Positions 1 to 9,582 are shown, counted from the stretch's first letter. The stretch is 64,000 nt of DNA from Foetidibacter luteolus (GCF_009650435.1 NZ_VVIP01000016.1:1-64000); one strand, 5' to 3'. Notes: generated from the letters alone by a model not told the origin. Numbers and translations: made by a program.

Positions 1-510
1 GCTGTGTAGCTGCCAACAACCAGGCTGGAAAGTTTTACAGTAGCGGCATTGGCGGCTGTAAAGCTGTAACCTGCTGGCGCAGTAGTTAATTCCCACTTGT
101 ATTGTTTGATGGAACCGTCTTTATCGTAAGAAGCAGAGCCGTCCAGCGTTAAAGAGTCGACAGGCAGGGTGATAGATGCTGGTGCTTTTACTGAAGCAAC
201 AGGTGCCACATTCGGAGCTTTGTTAACAACAAAGGAAGTTTTTGCTGAAGCTGTAGCACCGTCATTATCTGTAATGGTGAGAGTGGCTGTGTAGCTGCCA
301 ACAACCAGGCTGGAAAGTTTTACAGTAGCGGCATTGGCGGCTGTAAAGATATAGCCTGCTGGCGCAGTAGTTAATTCCCATTTGTACTGTTTGATGGAGC
401 CGTCTTTATCATAAGAAGCAGAGCCGTCCAGCGTTAAAGAGTCAACAGGCAGGGTGATGGAAGCTGGTGCTTTTGCAGAGGCTACAGGTACAACATTGGG
501 GGCAGGGTTC
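1..510 (-). repeat. 285-bp tandem repeat encoding near-identical PKD-like domains
   Basis: The sequence beginning at 1 recurs at 286 with only scattered substitutions, giving a 285-bp (95-codon) period. The copies stay in frame in the esterase gene, so each unit adds one domain. Similarity fades after about 510, where a more diverged domain begins. The array continues beyond the left edge. Confidence 0.9.
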
Positions 511-1670
511 ACTACTATGTTAACGTTTGCATTTCCGGTTGCTTGTTTGTCGTCTGTTACAGTCAACTGAAAATTATAAGTGCCGGCAGTTACTTTAGTT
601 ACATAAAGTTTCGATTGTTTACTGTCGCTAAGTGTGTAGCCCGCCGGGCCTGAAACAAGTTTCCATGCGTAAGCCTTTATGCTGCCATCGCTGTCCTTGG
701 AAGTGCTGCCATCCAATAAAAGTGAATCGACAGGCATGGTTACTGTTTTGGCAGTATTGATAACCGCGGCGGGTGCCTGGTTTTCAGGCTGTGTAACAGG
801 GCCGTCTTTTGTTACTTCTGTAGCGCTTTTCCTACTGTACTGCAACATCCATTCGTACATGTTCATGCCATTGGGCCTCCAGTTGGGGTCGTAGCCTTTT
901 GTCCAGGCATCGTGGCCACTGGCATGGTTTAAAGTGAGCAGGGTAGAAGGGTCAATGCCATTTGCCAGCAGGTTATTGTACCAGTCTTTACTTGTTTGGG
1001 GGGCAACTATATTATCGCCATCATTGTGCATTATCCACACAGGTAGGCCTGCTTTAGCAAGTACGGCAGATGATTCTGTAGAAGACGGGTAGTTGCCGCA
1101 TATAGGGGCGATGGCGGCAAGGCTGTTGGCTATATATTCAAACCCTTTGCCTATTACGTACATTCCTTTGCTGCTAAGCTGCCATACGGTGCCGCCCCCC
1201 TGGCTAAGTCCGGTAATATATATCCTGCTTTCATCAACACGGTATTGCTTCTTACAGTATTCCAGCAAAGCTTTTACCATCTGGGGGTTGCGGTCGGTAG
1301 TTTTTATTTGTGGAGATATAACTATAAAGGAGTATTCTTTGCCATTTACCTTGAATTTTTTGGGAAATATGCCGTTGTTAATCAGTTTGGGAATCCCATT
1401 CTTTAAAACTTTTGGCAGCGCTGTCTGAGAGCCGTTGCCAACTTCTCCCACACCATGAAAGAATACCAGTAATGGATAGTTGTTGGAGTTGCCGTTGTAT
1501 CCTTCGGGCAGGTATTCCCAATAGCCTTGTATCAAAGGGTCAATGCTTTTGGTAATAGGCGTATGGGTTTGGGCAGAAGAAATGTTAACGATGGAAAAAA
1601 GTAAGGTACATATCAAAAAGGTCCTGGGTATGGGCAAAAGAATGGCCCTGATGAAAAAAAAGTTTTTCAT
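1..1670 (-). CDS. Secreted alpha/beta-hydrolase (esterase/depolymerase type) with tandem PKD-like domains, 3' end outside window
   Basis: The protein starts at an ATG at 1670 and runs off the left edge (about 556 codons seen). A signal peptide covers roughly residues 1-33, ending ISSAQ. An alpha/beta-hydrolase domain follows: an oxyanion HG turn near residue 72, the nucleophile elbow GLSQGGG with Ser156, an acid-type DGD near 218 and a His near 253 (SGHDAW). This resembles the PHB-depolymerase/dienelactone-hydrolase esterases of Bacteroidota. After residue ~290 come Ig/PKD-like domains of about 95 residues with the motifs PVDSLTLDGSAS and LTITDNDGA; at least three are visible and the last two are almost identical at DNA level. 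Likely exported, acting on a polymer or ester outside the cell; the missing C-terminus may carry a type IX sorting domain. Substrate unknown. Confidence 0.85.
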   Translation of the reverse strand, partial: MKNFFFIRAILLPIPRTFLICTLLFSIVNISSAQTHTPITKSIDPLIQGYWEYLPEGYNGNSNNYPLLVFFHGVGEVGNGSQTALPKVLKNGIPKLINNGIFPKKFKVNGKEYSFIVISPQIKTTDRNPQMVKALLEYCKKQYRVDESRIYITGLSQGGGTVWQLSSKGMYVIGKGFEYIANSLAAIAPICGNYPSSTESSAVLAKAGLPVWIMHNDGDNIVAPQTSKDWYNNLLANGIDPSTLLTLNHASGHDAWTKGYDPNWRPNGMNMYEWMLQYSRKSATEVTKDGPVTQPENQAPAAVINTAKTVTMPVDSLLLDGSTSKDSDGSIKAYAWKLVSGPAGYTLSDSKQSKLYVTKVTAGTYNFQLTVTDDKQATGNANVNIVVNPAPNVVPVASAKAPASITLPVDSLTLDGSASYDKDGSIKQYKWELTTAPAGYIFTAANAATVKLSSLVVGSYTATLTITDNDGATASAKTSFVVNKAPNVAPVASVKAPASITLPVDSLTLDGSASYDKDGSIKQYKWELTTAPAGYSFTAANAATVKLSSLVVGSYT

Positions 1671-2114
1671 TTTCAGTAATAATTAGATGGATGATTGGAT
1701 AATGGATGTAAACCGGCCGTTCAGCGCATGGCATGCCCCGCAACGCTTTTGGCGAAGTTCAGGCAAGAGATTTCCTTTGAGCTGAAAGCCCTTCTTTTAA
1801 AGAAATTGATTGTTAGCAGTAAACCCGGTTATTCTCTAAGCCGGATATGTGAAAGCAGGGGCGGTGGCTTAACTAAAAATGCCCGTGTAGGCGGTGTGTG
1901 TAGATTGGGGATCATAATATTGGATTTTGGCTGCATAATGGCAAAATCTGTGCCGCTGATATGGCCAATCTGCGCTTTTAAGCTGTTCTTGATGGTTTTT
2001 TAATACATGATGAAAACTCTAATATTAATTAAACGATAAATAAATGTTTGAAATACAATTATATGTTATGCCCGCTGGTCTTGTAAATTTTTTTTCGGAG
2101 TGGTATTAAAATTT
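1671..2114. other. Gap without recognised gene
   Basis: This 444-bp stretch lies upstream of the esterase (minus) and downstream of it is the minus-strand NTF2-like gene end. A 102-codon open frame on the plus strand (1695-2003) has no recognisable protein character. The region probably holds the esterase promoter and the 3' end of the neighbouring transcript; I see no clear hairpin or repeat. Confidence 0.5.
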
Positions 2115-2588
2115 TTACTTCTTTTCTGCGGCCATAAAAGCGGCCAGCGTACTGGCGGCAGATTTTCTTATTTTCTTTTTTAAGAAAGGCAACCAGCCTA
2201 ACAGCAGGCCGGGCATACCAAGGGCCTGGCTGGCCCAGCGGTAAAAGCTAAAGCTGTCTGTATGGCTTAGTATTTTCCCGTCGCGGAATGTAAAAGATGC
2301 TTTTATTTTATTAACTACTTTTTTGCCGGTAGCGGAAAAAGTGTAAACTGCCGTCCACTCTGCCCGGCCTGTATCACCCGAAGCATTTACGTTGGAATAG
2401 GTAAGCTGCAAATCCCTGCCGCGGGTTACCAGCATTTGCCACATGGCTTTCACTTCTGCCGCGTTAAGGTTTCTGAACACTGGGTCATTAAAAACGGCAT
2501 CATCTGCATAGCAACCCTGCATACCTTTATAATCTTTGTTCTGAAAGCAGGTATAAAAATGCCTTATTAAGTTTTCATTTCTGGTCAT
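2115..2588 (-). CDS. NTF2-like / SnoaL-fold protein
   Basis: A 157-residue protein of the nuclear-transport-factor-2-like superfamily. The N-terminus has the usual pattern, a helix with HFYTCFQNKDYKGM followed by CYADDAVFNDP, and the C-terminal half has the beta-sheet segments ending in FRDGKILSHTDSFSFYRW. Such small cone-shaped proteins are either enzymes or ligand-binding proteins of unknown substrate. A short basic tail (FLKKKIRK) follows the fold. The gene stands alone on the minus strand. Family assignment is firm, function unknown. Confidence 0.8.
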   Translation of the reverse strand: MTRNENLIRHFYTCFQNKDYKGMQGCYADDAVFNDPVFRNLNAAEVKAMWQMLVTRGRDLQLTYSNVNASGDTGRAEWTAVYTFSATGKKVVNKIKASFTFRDGKILSHTDSFSFYRWASQALGMPGLLLGWLPFLKKKIRKSAASTLAAFMAAEKK

Positions 2589-2654
2589 GTATAAATGTAC
2601 TTATTTAAAAGCCGCTTCGCGTTGCTTTGTTTTTCGTTGTGTACAAGCTTTGGC

Positions 2655-2760
2655 CTTTCATGGTATCGCCTGTTGAGCAATCTTGCGTGACGAAGCAGTC
2701 CCGAAGTTTCGGGAGAACACTTGTACGTTCCGTTCTATGGGCGGCTTTTAAGCCCGGATG
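2655..2760 (-). repeat. Family R1 dispersed repeat, copy 1
   Basis: Read on the minus strand it begins with the R1 head (CCGGGCTTAAAAGCCGCC), then an AACG-TACAAG centre, then a hairpin-like insert (CGAAACTTCG loop) and the ACCATGAAA tail. It belongs to the same subtype as the copies at 7988 and 47741. Intergenic. Confidence 0.8.
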
Positions 2761-2839
2761 GCATTTGTTTTGTGCCCGGCACAAAACGGCAAAGCCACGA
2801 TAACCGTGGCTTTGTTGTTTTATTCATTAGTTAAGATTG

Positions 2840-3598
2840 TTACTGATACTCCATTGTAAACTTCGTTGTGCCGTCTGTTGAGGTAAGCACATTGCCGTTA
2901 GCATCATACGTGTACTGGTTGGTAACGGTGTAGTCAAATTCGGTTCCGGGAAAATCATACGCTGCTGAAAGCATATCGTTTTTTGCCGCAAACAGCAGGG
3001 AAAAACCCGCATGGTCCAACACATATTTGGTAAGCCTGGGAAACAAAGGTTTTTTGTTGCCGTAAGTAAAACTGGCTTTTACAGGTTCATCACCACCAGA
3101 CTCAATGCTGGCGAGGTTGCCATTGTTATAGGAAAGTACAAAATCAGCTTCGGCGGGGTCAACCTTAGACTTAACATGAATTTTTGTAACCGCATCATTC
3201 TCTACGGTATAGGCTAATTCGTCATCCTGTGTAAGATCGTCGGGTTCGCCGGCGGTAAGCATCCAATGCTTTAAGGTGCCCGTAGCAGGAACGTTGTTGT
3301 TGTACGTGAAGGTGTAAATTGTTTTTGTGCCGGCATCCTTTTCCTCAATTTTAGTAAGGTTACCTGCCGCGTCGTAAGTAAACAGTGTGGCTTCTTTGTT
3401 GTCGGCGCTTTTCATGGCTGTAAGCCTGTTGCCCTCGTAGGTAAGGCTGTACACCGTGTTTGTTTCACCTTCTGTCTTGGTTACTTTTTTAAGTGTTTTG
3501 GCGGCTCCGTCTCCGGGGCCAGGGTTGGTTTTGTCTTTAGAACAAGATGCGGCGATAAGGGTTGTAATGGCGCCTGCGATAATCAATACTCTTTTCAT
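2840..3598 (-). CDS. Lipoprotein with YD/RHS-like repeats (DUF4595-like)
   Basis: The start at 3598 (MKRVLIIAGAITTLIAASC) is preferred over an upstream ATG at 3790 because it gives a classical lipoprotein signal with the lipobox Cys at residue 20. The rest of the 252-residue protein carries repeated YEGNRLTAM / YDAAGNLTKI / YTYDANGNVLTS segments, the short beta-hairpin units of YD-repeat proteins, as found in Bacteroidota DUF4595-type surface lipoproteins. Probably anchored in the outer membrane; the ligand is unknown. Faces the divergent small gene at 3872. Confidence 0.75.
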   Translation of the reverse strand: MKRVLIIAGAITTLIAASCSKDKTNPGPGDGAAKTLKKVTKTEGETNTVYSLTYEGNRLTAMKSADNKEATLFTYDAAGNLTKIEEKDAGTKTIYTFTYNNNVPATGTLKHWMLTAGEPDDLTQDDELAYTVENDAVTKIHVKSKVDPAEADFVLSYNNGNLASIESGGDEPVKASFTYGNKKPLFPRLTKYVLDHAGFSLLFAAKNDMLSAAYDFPGTEFDYTVTNQYTYDANGNVLTSTDGTTKFTMEYQ

Positions 3599-3871
3599 AA
3601 ATGTAATTCTTCCGGTTAAACAATACCAGGCTAAGCTGCGGCCAAAGGCGTTTTTTGCAGGTTTAGGCTGATTGAGACGCAATATTAGTTTGCGGTATAA
3701 TTGCCCCTTGTTAGATGAGGAATGAATTGCGCAAAGCATGGTATGAAGCCTTACAAACAATGTAATGAGCTGGTTTTGACGGGAATGCATAAATGCCCCC
3801 TTAACATGTCGTAAACAGCCCCTTGCTTAAAGAAACTTATTACCAAATTTGTTGTTCTTAAAATACAATCT

Positions 3872-4279
3872 ATGCAAACAGAAACCTGGAACGATGATGT
3901 TACCGTACTGTATGTTACCGCTACTTCTTTTCCCGCGGGTATTTTGGCAGCACATCAGCAGTTGCATGCTTTAATTCCGTTTTCAACGAAGCGTAAATAC
4001 TTTGGCGTATCGCGGCCGGAAGATGGTAACATTGTTTACAGGGCAGCCGCTGAACAACTAAGCGATGATGAAGCAACCCATCTTAAGCTTGACACACTTG
4101 TACTGAAAAAAGGCCATTATGCGGTACTTATGGTACATGACTATATGAAAGATCTGCCTGCCATAGGGAAAGCTTTTAATGTACTGCTTGAACAGCCCGG
4201 CCTTGATCCACAGGGATATTGTGTAGAATGGTACCTGAACGACAAGGATGTAAAGTGTATGATAAGGCTGGAAGAATAA
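3872..4279 (+). CDS. Small GyrI-like (effector-binding-like) protein
   Basis: A 135-residue soluble protein without a signal peptide. The pattern of beta strands and the segments YRAAAEQL, LDTLVLKKGHYAVLMVHDY and CVEWYLND resemble the stand-alone GyrI-like/SOUL small-molecule-binding domains seen in Bacteroidota. No DNA-binding domain is present, so if the assignment is right it is a ligand binder or hydrolase rather than a full regulator. No partner gene is obvious; the next gene is a secreted protein 58 bp downstream in the same direction. Confidence 0.55.
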   Translation: MQTETWNDDVTVLYVTATSFPAGILAAHQQLHALIPFSTKRKYFGVSRPEDGNIVYRAAAEQLSDDEATHLKLDTLVLKKGHYAVLMVHDYMKDLPAIGKAFNVLLEQPGLDPQGYCVEWYLNDKDVKCMIRLEE

Positions 4280-4337
4280 AATGAGGCGATAACTTTTCTT
4301 TAAGAAAGGGTTTCTGGTAATTCTATTACATTGTATT

Positions 4338-4793
4338 ATGAAATTTATTATACCAATATTCGTAACCCTGTCATTAATTACTACCCCCATTTATACCCAA
4401 GCTATCAACAGTAAGGGCAAGATTAGTTTTATAATTGATCAGGCTTTTATGCAAGCCTGCGAAAAAAATGATTCGCTTTGCAAGCCTGTTACTATTATAC
4501 GAAAAAGCATCCAAGATAGTATAGAGATGATTTTTCCTACGGGCGGCAGTCAAACAGACGTTTACATCTATGTTCCTGACAGTGCTTTTGCAAAATGGGT
4601 GCGAGGTGTTAATGAAGAGGAACCTCAGCCTTTAAGGCATGTTCAAAAATTATATCTGGAAGGGAAGCCTATAGTGGACATAACTTCATTGCCCGATGGT
4701 AATTATCTCTGTTGGATGCTTGGTTGTAACCTTGGAGGGAGCTTTGGTCTGGTTCTAACCACAAAAAAAGAAGAAGATATCTTGAAGAAATAG
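4338..4793 (+). CDS. Secreted protein of unknown function
   Basis: A 151-residue protein with an N-terminal hydrophobic signal (MKFIIPIFVTLSLITTPIYTQA). The mature part contains a C-x6-C pair (ACEKNDSLC) and a CWMLGC motif, so disulfides are possible. I do not recognise the family. It follows the GyrI-like gene by 58 bp and may share its transcript. An R1 repeat starts directly after its stop codon. Confidence 0.6.
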   Translation: MKFIIPIFVTLSLITTPIYTQAINSKGKISFIIDQAFMQACEKNDSLCKPVTIIRKSIQDSIEMIFPTGGSQTDVYIYVPDSAFAKWVRGVNEEEPQPLRHVQKLYLEGKPIVDITSLPDGNYLCWMLGCNLGGSFGLVLTTKKEEDILKK

Positions 4794-4804
4794 TATAGGT
4801 CGTT

Positions 4805-4900
4805 CTACCCGGGCCTGAAAAGCCGCCATGAAAAACCTATTGTACAAGAGTGCGACGCAAGGGACGCCTCATAACGGTTACTGCCGATGGGTACCAAAAA
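4805..4900 (+). repeat. Family R1 dispersed repeat, copy 2
   Basis: A near-consensus copy: head CTACCCGGGCCTGAAAAG, centre GTACAAGAGTGCGACGCA, tail ending in GGTACCAAAAA. Lies 11 bp after a stop codon, between the secreted protein and the AraC gene. Confidence 0.85.
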
Positions 4901-4983
4901 CTTGCTTTACAATATTTGCCGGGGCCAGTTCTTGTTTATCTGTACAGAACAATATAATTTAAGCCCAAGAAGACTAATCGTAT

Positions 4984-5982
4984 ATGCCGGCCGAACCTGC
5001 TTTTATTATAGCGTATCAAAATGATGACTCCTGGTTTCCCCAAATAGCCCCGCAATTGTGCGCTGAATACAATGCATGCGAACTGGCATTTGATAACGAA
5101 ATTGGAAAGGGCAATTTTTATAAAGTAGATATTGAACCAGGATTAAGGGCAAGAAAAATTGAGGTTACTTTTAATAAGCCGGTTAAGTTTTTGCGTAACA
5201 GCACTGCACACCCCGGTTATTATATATTACTGTCTAATTTAAGTGAGCAATGCCTGGAAACCACCACGCAGGAAAAAACAGTAAAGCTTGGATACAATAC
5301 AGAGAATGGTTTGTATTTCAGCTCTCCGCAGCTTTCAGCATCCTATAACTTTCTGCCGGGGGTGGCCTATCATCTTATCTTTATTGTAATCACTTCCGAT
5401 CGTCTCCAGAATTTTATTACCCGTCAACCAGGGGCACAACTGGATATTTTAAAAACTGTGGTTGATAAAGACCATCCCATTTATCATTTTGAATGCATGG
5501 ATGCTTATTTTATGAGCCTTCTGAAAGAAATGGACCTTCAACTGCATGCTGAACGGGCCAATAACCTGCTGCTGCATGCAAAAACACTGGAACTTTGTTA
5601 TCACATGCTGCAGCAGGTTGAGAAAAGGCAAAGCAAAAACAACCTTAAAAATATTCATCATGCCGATGTGGACAGGCTGAACGAAGTGCGCCAGCAACTA
5701 ATGGAACATTACCAGGAGCCCTGCCCAACTATTGAACAGGCGGCACGAAATGCCGCTATGTCTCCAACCAAATTTAAAAACCTGTTCAGGCAAATGTTTG
5801 GGCAAACCTATTACCAGTATTACAAAAACATACGAATGTACAAGGCCAAAGAACTGCTGCAGCAACAAAAAATGAATGTGTCTGAGGTGGGCTATATGTT
5901 AGGCTATCAAAGCCTGAGCAAGTTTACAAAAGCTTTTAAAGATGTTTTTTCTATAACGCCGGGAAACCTGGTTGCCGATTAA
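4984..5982 (+). CDS. AraC-family transcriptional regulator
   Basis: The 332-residue protein has a ligand-sensing N-terminal half of about 220 residues, without a recognised domain name, and a C-terminal AraC/XylS double helix-turn-helix at roughly residues 235-330. The second HTH is clear in VSEVGYMLGYQSLSKFTKAFKDVFSITPGN, the AraC signature. It converges on the cyclase gene, with only 5 bp between the stop codons. Targets cannot be seen. Confidence 0.9.
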   Translation: MPAEPAFIIAYQNDDSWFPQIAPQLCAEYNACELAFDNEIGKGNFYKVDIEPGLRARKIEVTFNKPVKFLRNSTAHPGYYILLSNLSEQCLETTTQEKTVKLGYNTENGLYFSSPQLSASYNFLPGVAYHLIFIVITSDRLQNFITRQPGAQLDILKTVVDKDHPIYHFECMDAYFMSLLKEMDLQLHAERANNLLLHAKTLELCYHMLQQVEKRQSKNNLKNIHHADVDRLNEVRQQLMEHYQEPCPTIEQAARNAAMSPTKFKNLFRQMFGQTYYQYYKNIRMYKAKELLQQQKMNVSEVGYMLGYQSLSKFTKAFKDVFSITPGNLVAD

Positions 5983-5987
5983 GCCCG

Positions 5988-7907
5988 TCACAATCCTGAT
6001 TTTCGCATCAGTTCAAAGTAACGTTCGTCTTTCTTGAGCCCTTTGTAAGACGGGTACTCTAAAAAGAATGCCGCCGGCGCCACACGTTTTTCTATGCACT
6101 GGTTTATGTGATAAAAAGTTTTGTCAATATCACCCAAAGCAAACCATACGCCCGCCAGCTCTCCATCTACAACGGTGCCTGGTTCTTCAATAGTGCGTTG
6201 TTCCATTTTGTGTATACATTCAAGCGCCTTGTCTCTGTTGCCCAGCCGGGCATTGCTGTAGCCAACACCCAGTAAACCTTTCAGCGGATGATTGGTAAGC
6301 CGGTGTACTTCTTCAAACAGTTGCAATGCTGCTGGCCAGTTGCCCTTCATTCCTGTGGACCAGGCTTTCAGTTCAATAGCTGCCCGCATTTGCGGGTTTA
6401 TTTCCAATAATTTATCAGCCTGTTGTATGGCATCATCATAGCGTTCATTAAAAATATACATGTTGCCTAAAGATTGGTTGGCTACGGTTGACAGCGGGTC
6501 TTTCTCAACAGCCTGCTCCATTATTTCAACCGCTTTTTCTTTTTCTCCTTTTACAATATGATAAAAGGCCAGCAACTGGTAAGTAGGGGAGTGGCCCGGT
6601 TTAAGCTGCAGGGCTTTTTGTAATTCTTTATAAGCTTCATCCCATTTCCACTCATAAAAAAGATAGGCCCCGGCTTTAGCGGTATGGCCTTCCGCCACGT
6701 TGCTGTCCAGCTCCAAAGCTTTATCTGCGCATTCATGCACAATGGCAAATGCTTCATGCGGCGACATCTGGCCCATTGAACCCAGGTAAGCATAAGCGCC
6801 GGCCTTTAGTGCCCATGCGGCAGCATAGCCAGGTTCAATGGCAATGGCCTGTTCAAAACATTCAATGGCTTTACGGGTGTCTGCGGGTGTAAGCCTGTTC
6901 CAAAAATGAAGCCCTTTTAAATAAAAGGTGTAGGCATCCATGTTTTTTACTGTCGTCTTTGCCTTGTTTGCAGGCTGCGGCGCCGCGGTTAAATTTTCAC
7001 GCAGCCTGTTAGCAATAATGCCACTTATTTCATCCTGCACTTCAAAAATATCGGTAAGGTTACGGTCGTAGTTTTCGCTCCATATATGGTAGCCATCCGC
7101 TGCATTTATCAACTGAGCGGTAATGCGAACGCGGTTACCTGCTTTGCGTACACTGCCTTCCAAAACTTTGTCTACATTCAATTGTATGGCTATGTCGCGT
7201 ATGTCTTCATTCCTGCCTTTAAAAGCAAAACTCGAGGTGCGTGATGTTACCTGTAACCCGTCAATCCTCGTAAGCGCATTCAGTAATTCTTCCGTAATGC
7301 CGTCGCTGAAAAACTCATTCTCGGGGTCAGCGCTCATATTTACAAAAGGCAGTACGGCCAGCCGGTTGCCGGGCTGGCTGGTTTTGCCTTTTAATTCACC
7401 GCGGGCCGGAACAGCGATGCCGGTGTTGCTGATGGCATAAATGCGTACAGGCTGTTTTACATTCTTCAATTCAAAATAACCCAGTTCCCTTGTTTGTATG
7501 GTTTGCTGGTTCTTTATTTCATCAAACACTTTTTCAGACACAAAAATGCCGCCTGGTACCGCCAGCGATTCTATACGGGAAGCCAGGTTAACGCCGTCGC
7601 CATAAATGGCTTCTTCTTCCATAATAATATCACCGGTATGAATGCCCATACGCAGGTCAACAGGCGGTTCCTGCTTCAATTGCTGTTGTATGCTTACAGA
7701 ACAATGCACCGCATCAATAGCGCTGTTGAATATACTCAGCGAGCCATCGCCATAGTATTGCAGAATTTTGCCGTTGAATTCTTTTACAGATGTTTCCAGC
7801 ACCTCTTTCAGCCGTTTACGTTTCAGGCGGGCCAGTTGTTCATTCTCCTGCATCAGGGCGGTGTAACCCGTCATGTCGGCGAATAATATTGCAGCAAGTT
7901 GTCGCAT
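5988..7907 (-). CDS. Class III adenylate/guanylate cyclase with TolB-like and TPR regions
   Basis: Start taken at the ATG at 7907 (MRQLAAILFADMTGY), six codons inside the longest frame, because the cyclase fold begins there. Residues ~1-165 form a class III nucleotidyl cyclase domain with both metal-binding aspartates (D11 in ILFADMTGY, D54 in YYGDGSLSIF). Residues ~185-300 match the TolB-like segment often fused to such cyclases (LAVLPFVNMSADPENEFFSDGI). The remaining ~330 residues are TPR repeats, e.g. AIECFEQAIAIEPGYAAAWALKAG. It probably makes a cyclic nucleotide in response to protein interactions. No signal peptide or membrane helix. Confidence 0.9.
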   Translation of the reverse strand: MRQLAAILFADMTGYTALMQENEQLARLKRKRLKEVLETSVKEFNGKILQYYGDGSLSIFNSAIDAVHCSVSIQQQLKQEPPVDLRMGIHTGDIIMEEEAIYGDGVNLASRIESLAVPGGIFVSEKVFDEIKNQQTIQTRELGYFELKNVKQPVRIYAISNTGIAVPARGELKGKTSQPGNRLAVLPFVNMSADPENEFFSDGITEELLNALTRIDGLQVTSRTSSFAFKGRNEDIRDIAIQLNVDKVLEGSVRKAGNRVRITAQLINAADGYHIWSENYDRNLTDIFEVQDEISGIIANRLRENLTAAPQPANKAKTTVKNMDAYTFYLKGLHFWNRLTPADTRKAIECFEQAIAIEPGYAAAWALKAGAYAYLGSMGQMSPHEAFAIVHECADKALELDSNVAEGHTAKAGAYLFYEWKWDEAYKELQKALQLKPGHSPTYQLLAFYHIVKGEKEKAVEIMEQAVEKDPLSTVANQSLGNMYIFNERYDDAIQQADKLLEINPQMRAAIELKAWSTGMKGNWPAALQLFEEVHRLTNHPLKGLLGVGYSNARLGNRDKALECIHKMEQRTIEEPGTVVDGELAGVWFALGDIDKTFYHINQCIEKRVAPAAFFLEYPSYKGLKKDERYFELMRKSGL

Positions 7908-7987
7908 AAGGTTGTAAAATAACAAAGAAAAGCGGCAAAGGCGTTCTGCTAAAATTATCAGCGGTGTTATTTACGGATGTGGCATGT

Positions 7988-8100
7988 TTTGGTGACGGGC
8001 TGAGGTTTTTCATGGTATCGGTCGTTGAGCAATTTGCGTGACAAAGCAGCAAATTGGAACACTTGTACGTCCGGTTATTATGGCGACTTTTAAGCGGGTA
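7988..8100 (-). repeat. Family R1 dispersed repeat, copy 3
   Basis: Minus orientation, subtype with a palindromic insert (GCAAATTGC and its partner either side of GTCAC). It lies between the divergent starts of the cyclase gene and the 8196 membrane protein, so it may sit in or next to their promoters. Confidence 0.8.
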
Positions 8101-8195
8101 TTAGATTAGCTTAAGAATTCATCTGTTTACTATTCAATTTGGGCATTCAATAAATTCACTAACTTGATTTAATCTTAGGTTACTTTCCGAAGTTC

Positions 8196-8789
8196 ATGCG
8201 AAAAGAATCTAATGTAAAAATTATTAGCTATATAAAAAAGCAGAGTACATCTAAAAGCAGGAATGTTCTACAAACAATCGCGACGTTCTTACTATATCCT
8301 TTATTGTTAATGGGCGGTCTTTTAATGTTGCTTGTTACAGGAATTTTTTCAGCGTTTCAGAAAATATTTTCATCAGCACATAAGCAAGTGCATGTTAAGC
8401 AAGAAGGGCAGATAAATGAATGGGTGGTTTTAACGGAGAAAAATGGATTGAAAGTGTTTAAAAAGTACAAAGGAGAAATTCGTTTTGGGCCAGTTTACGT
8501 TAATCTGAAAACAGAGCCTCCAATTAAGCTGATTAAGGATCAAGTCTTTGGTGACTGGTTTTATCAATATCATGCGTATATTTTTCTGCAAGAGTGGAAT
8601 TCAACAATTTATCCAAATACTAATCTTGTTTGCATAGAGACTGCAACACTTGATGTAAAAGTGTTGCAGAAAAATATTCCCGCTGTTATTTGGTCTATTG
8701 TTGAGAAAGAAAGTACGGAATTGCAATTGTCCTGCAACACAGGAAAGGATATACTCACCTATCGCATAAGAATTGATGACATTACATGA
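8196..8789 (+). CDS. Unknown single-pass membrane protein
   Basis: A 197-residue protein with one strongly hydrophobic segment at about residues 26-55 (TIATFLLYPLLLMGGLLMLLVTG) preceded by a basic N-terminus, suggesting a membrane anchor with the C-terminal ~140 residues on one side. The C-terminal part is beta-rich and has no motif I know. The gene is AT-rich compared with its neighbours. Confidence 0.6.
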   Translation: MRKESNVKIISYIKKQSTSKSRNVLQTIATFLLYPLLLMGGLLMLLVTGIFSAFQKIFSSAHKQVHVKQEGQINEWVVLTEKNGLKVFKKYKGEIRFGPVYVNLKTEPPIKLIKDQVFGDWFYQYHAYIFLQEWNSTIYPNTNLVCIETATLDVKVLQKNIPAVIWSIVEKESTELQLSCNTGKDILTYRIRIDDIT

Positions 8790-8871
8790 ATAATTTTTCT
8801 GTTACTGCCTACAAAAGCAAATGCCACATATTTTGCCAACTTACAAAGCTGTATACAGCGTAAAAAAACAT

Positions 8872-9582
8872 TTACCCCTTCAACTTCCTCAACTGTTGCA
8901 GCAAGGCTCTTAAGTCTTTTGGTATTTCTGCTTCAAAACTGTAGGCTTCGCCGTTAAGTTCAAATTGCAGTAAATGGCTGTGCAGGGCCAGGCGGCTGAG
9001 TATGGGCCGTTCGCTTTCTTCTTTTTTGGAGAGCTTGTAATTACGTTTAAGGGCAGATATCAATACGTGTTCCCCATTGCCATACAACTCATCGCAAACA
9101 ATGCTGTGGCCAATATATTGCATGTGTACCCTTATCTGGTGGGTGCGGCCGGTATGTATCCTGAACCGCAGCCAGCTATACATGCGGAAGCTTTCCAGTA
9201 CTTCATAATCTGTAAGGGATGGCTTACCCTTTTGATTGGTAACCATTTTGCCGGTTTTACCCGGATGCTCCATGATGGGGGCGTCAACACTTCCTTTTTC
9301 TTCTGCCGGGCTGCCAAGTACCAGGCCCAGGTAGTATTTTTTTACATCCCGGCCTTCAAACAACTGGCTGAGTTGTTTATGGGTGTTTTCATCTTTGGCG
9401 AATACAATTACACCGCTGGTATCTTTATCAAGACGGTGAACTGTGTATATGTTGCCATAACGCTGCAGCAGCATGTCTTTTAACGATACCTCACTCTGCA
9501 TCCTGTCTGGCACGCTTAATAAGCCGGAAGGTTTGTTGATGGCTATAAAAAAATCGTTCTCGAAAATGATGTCTGGTTTCAT
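8872..9582 (-). CDS. RluA-family pseudouridine synthase
   Basis: Start placed at 9582 (MKPDIIFENDFFIAINKPSG); the open frame upstream of it is made of simple repeats and is not expected to be translated. The 236-residue protein has the RluA catalytic motif VHRLDKDTSGVIVFAK with the nucleophilic Asp52, and the later RTHQIRVHMQYIGHSI segment. No S4 domain, so it resembles the short RluA/RluC/TruC-type catalytic proteins. It isomerises uridine in rRNA or tRNA; the exact target cannot be assigned. First of three RNA-modification genes in a row. Confidence 0.92.
   Translation of the reverse strand: MKPDIIFENDFFIAINKPSGLLSVPDRMQSEVSLKDMLLQRYGNIYTVHRLDKDTSGVIVFAKDENTHKQLSQLFEGRDVKKYYLGLVLGSPAEEKGSVDAPIMEHPGKTGKMVTNQKGKPSLTDYEVLESFRMYSWLRFRIHTGRTHQIRVHMQYIGHSIVCDELYGNGEHVLISALKRNYKLSKKEESERPILSRLALHSHLLQFELNGEAYSFEAEIPKDLRALLQQLRKLKG

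Noticed and set aside
1695..2003. 102-codon plus-strand open frame
   Set aside because: No protein-like composition or motif, lies in a gap with no promoter or partner; likely chance.
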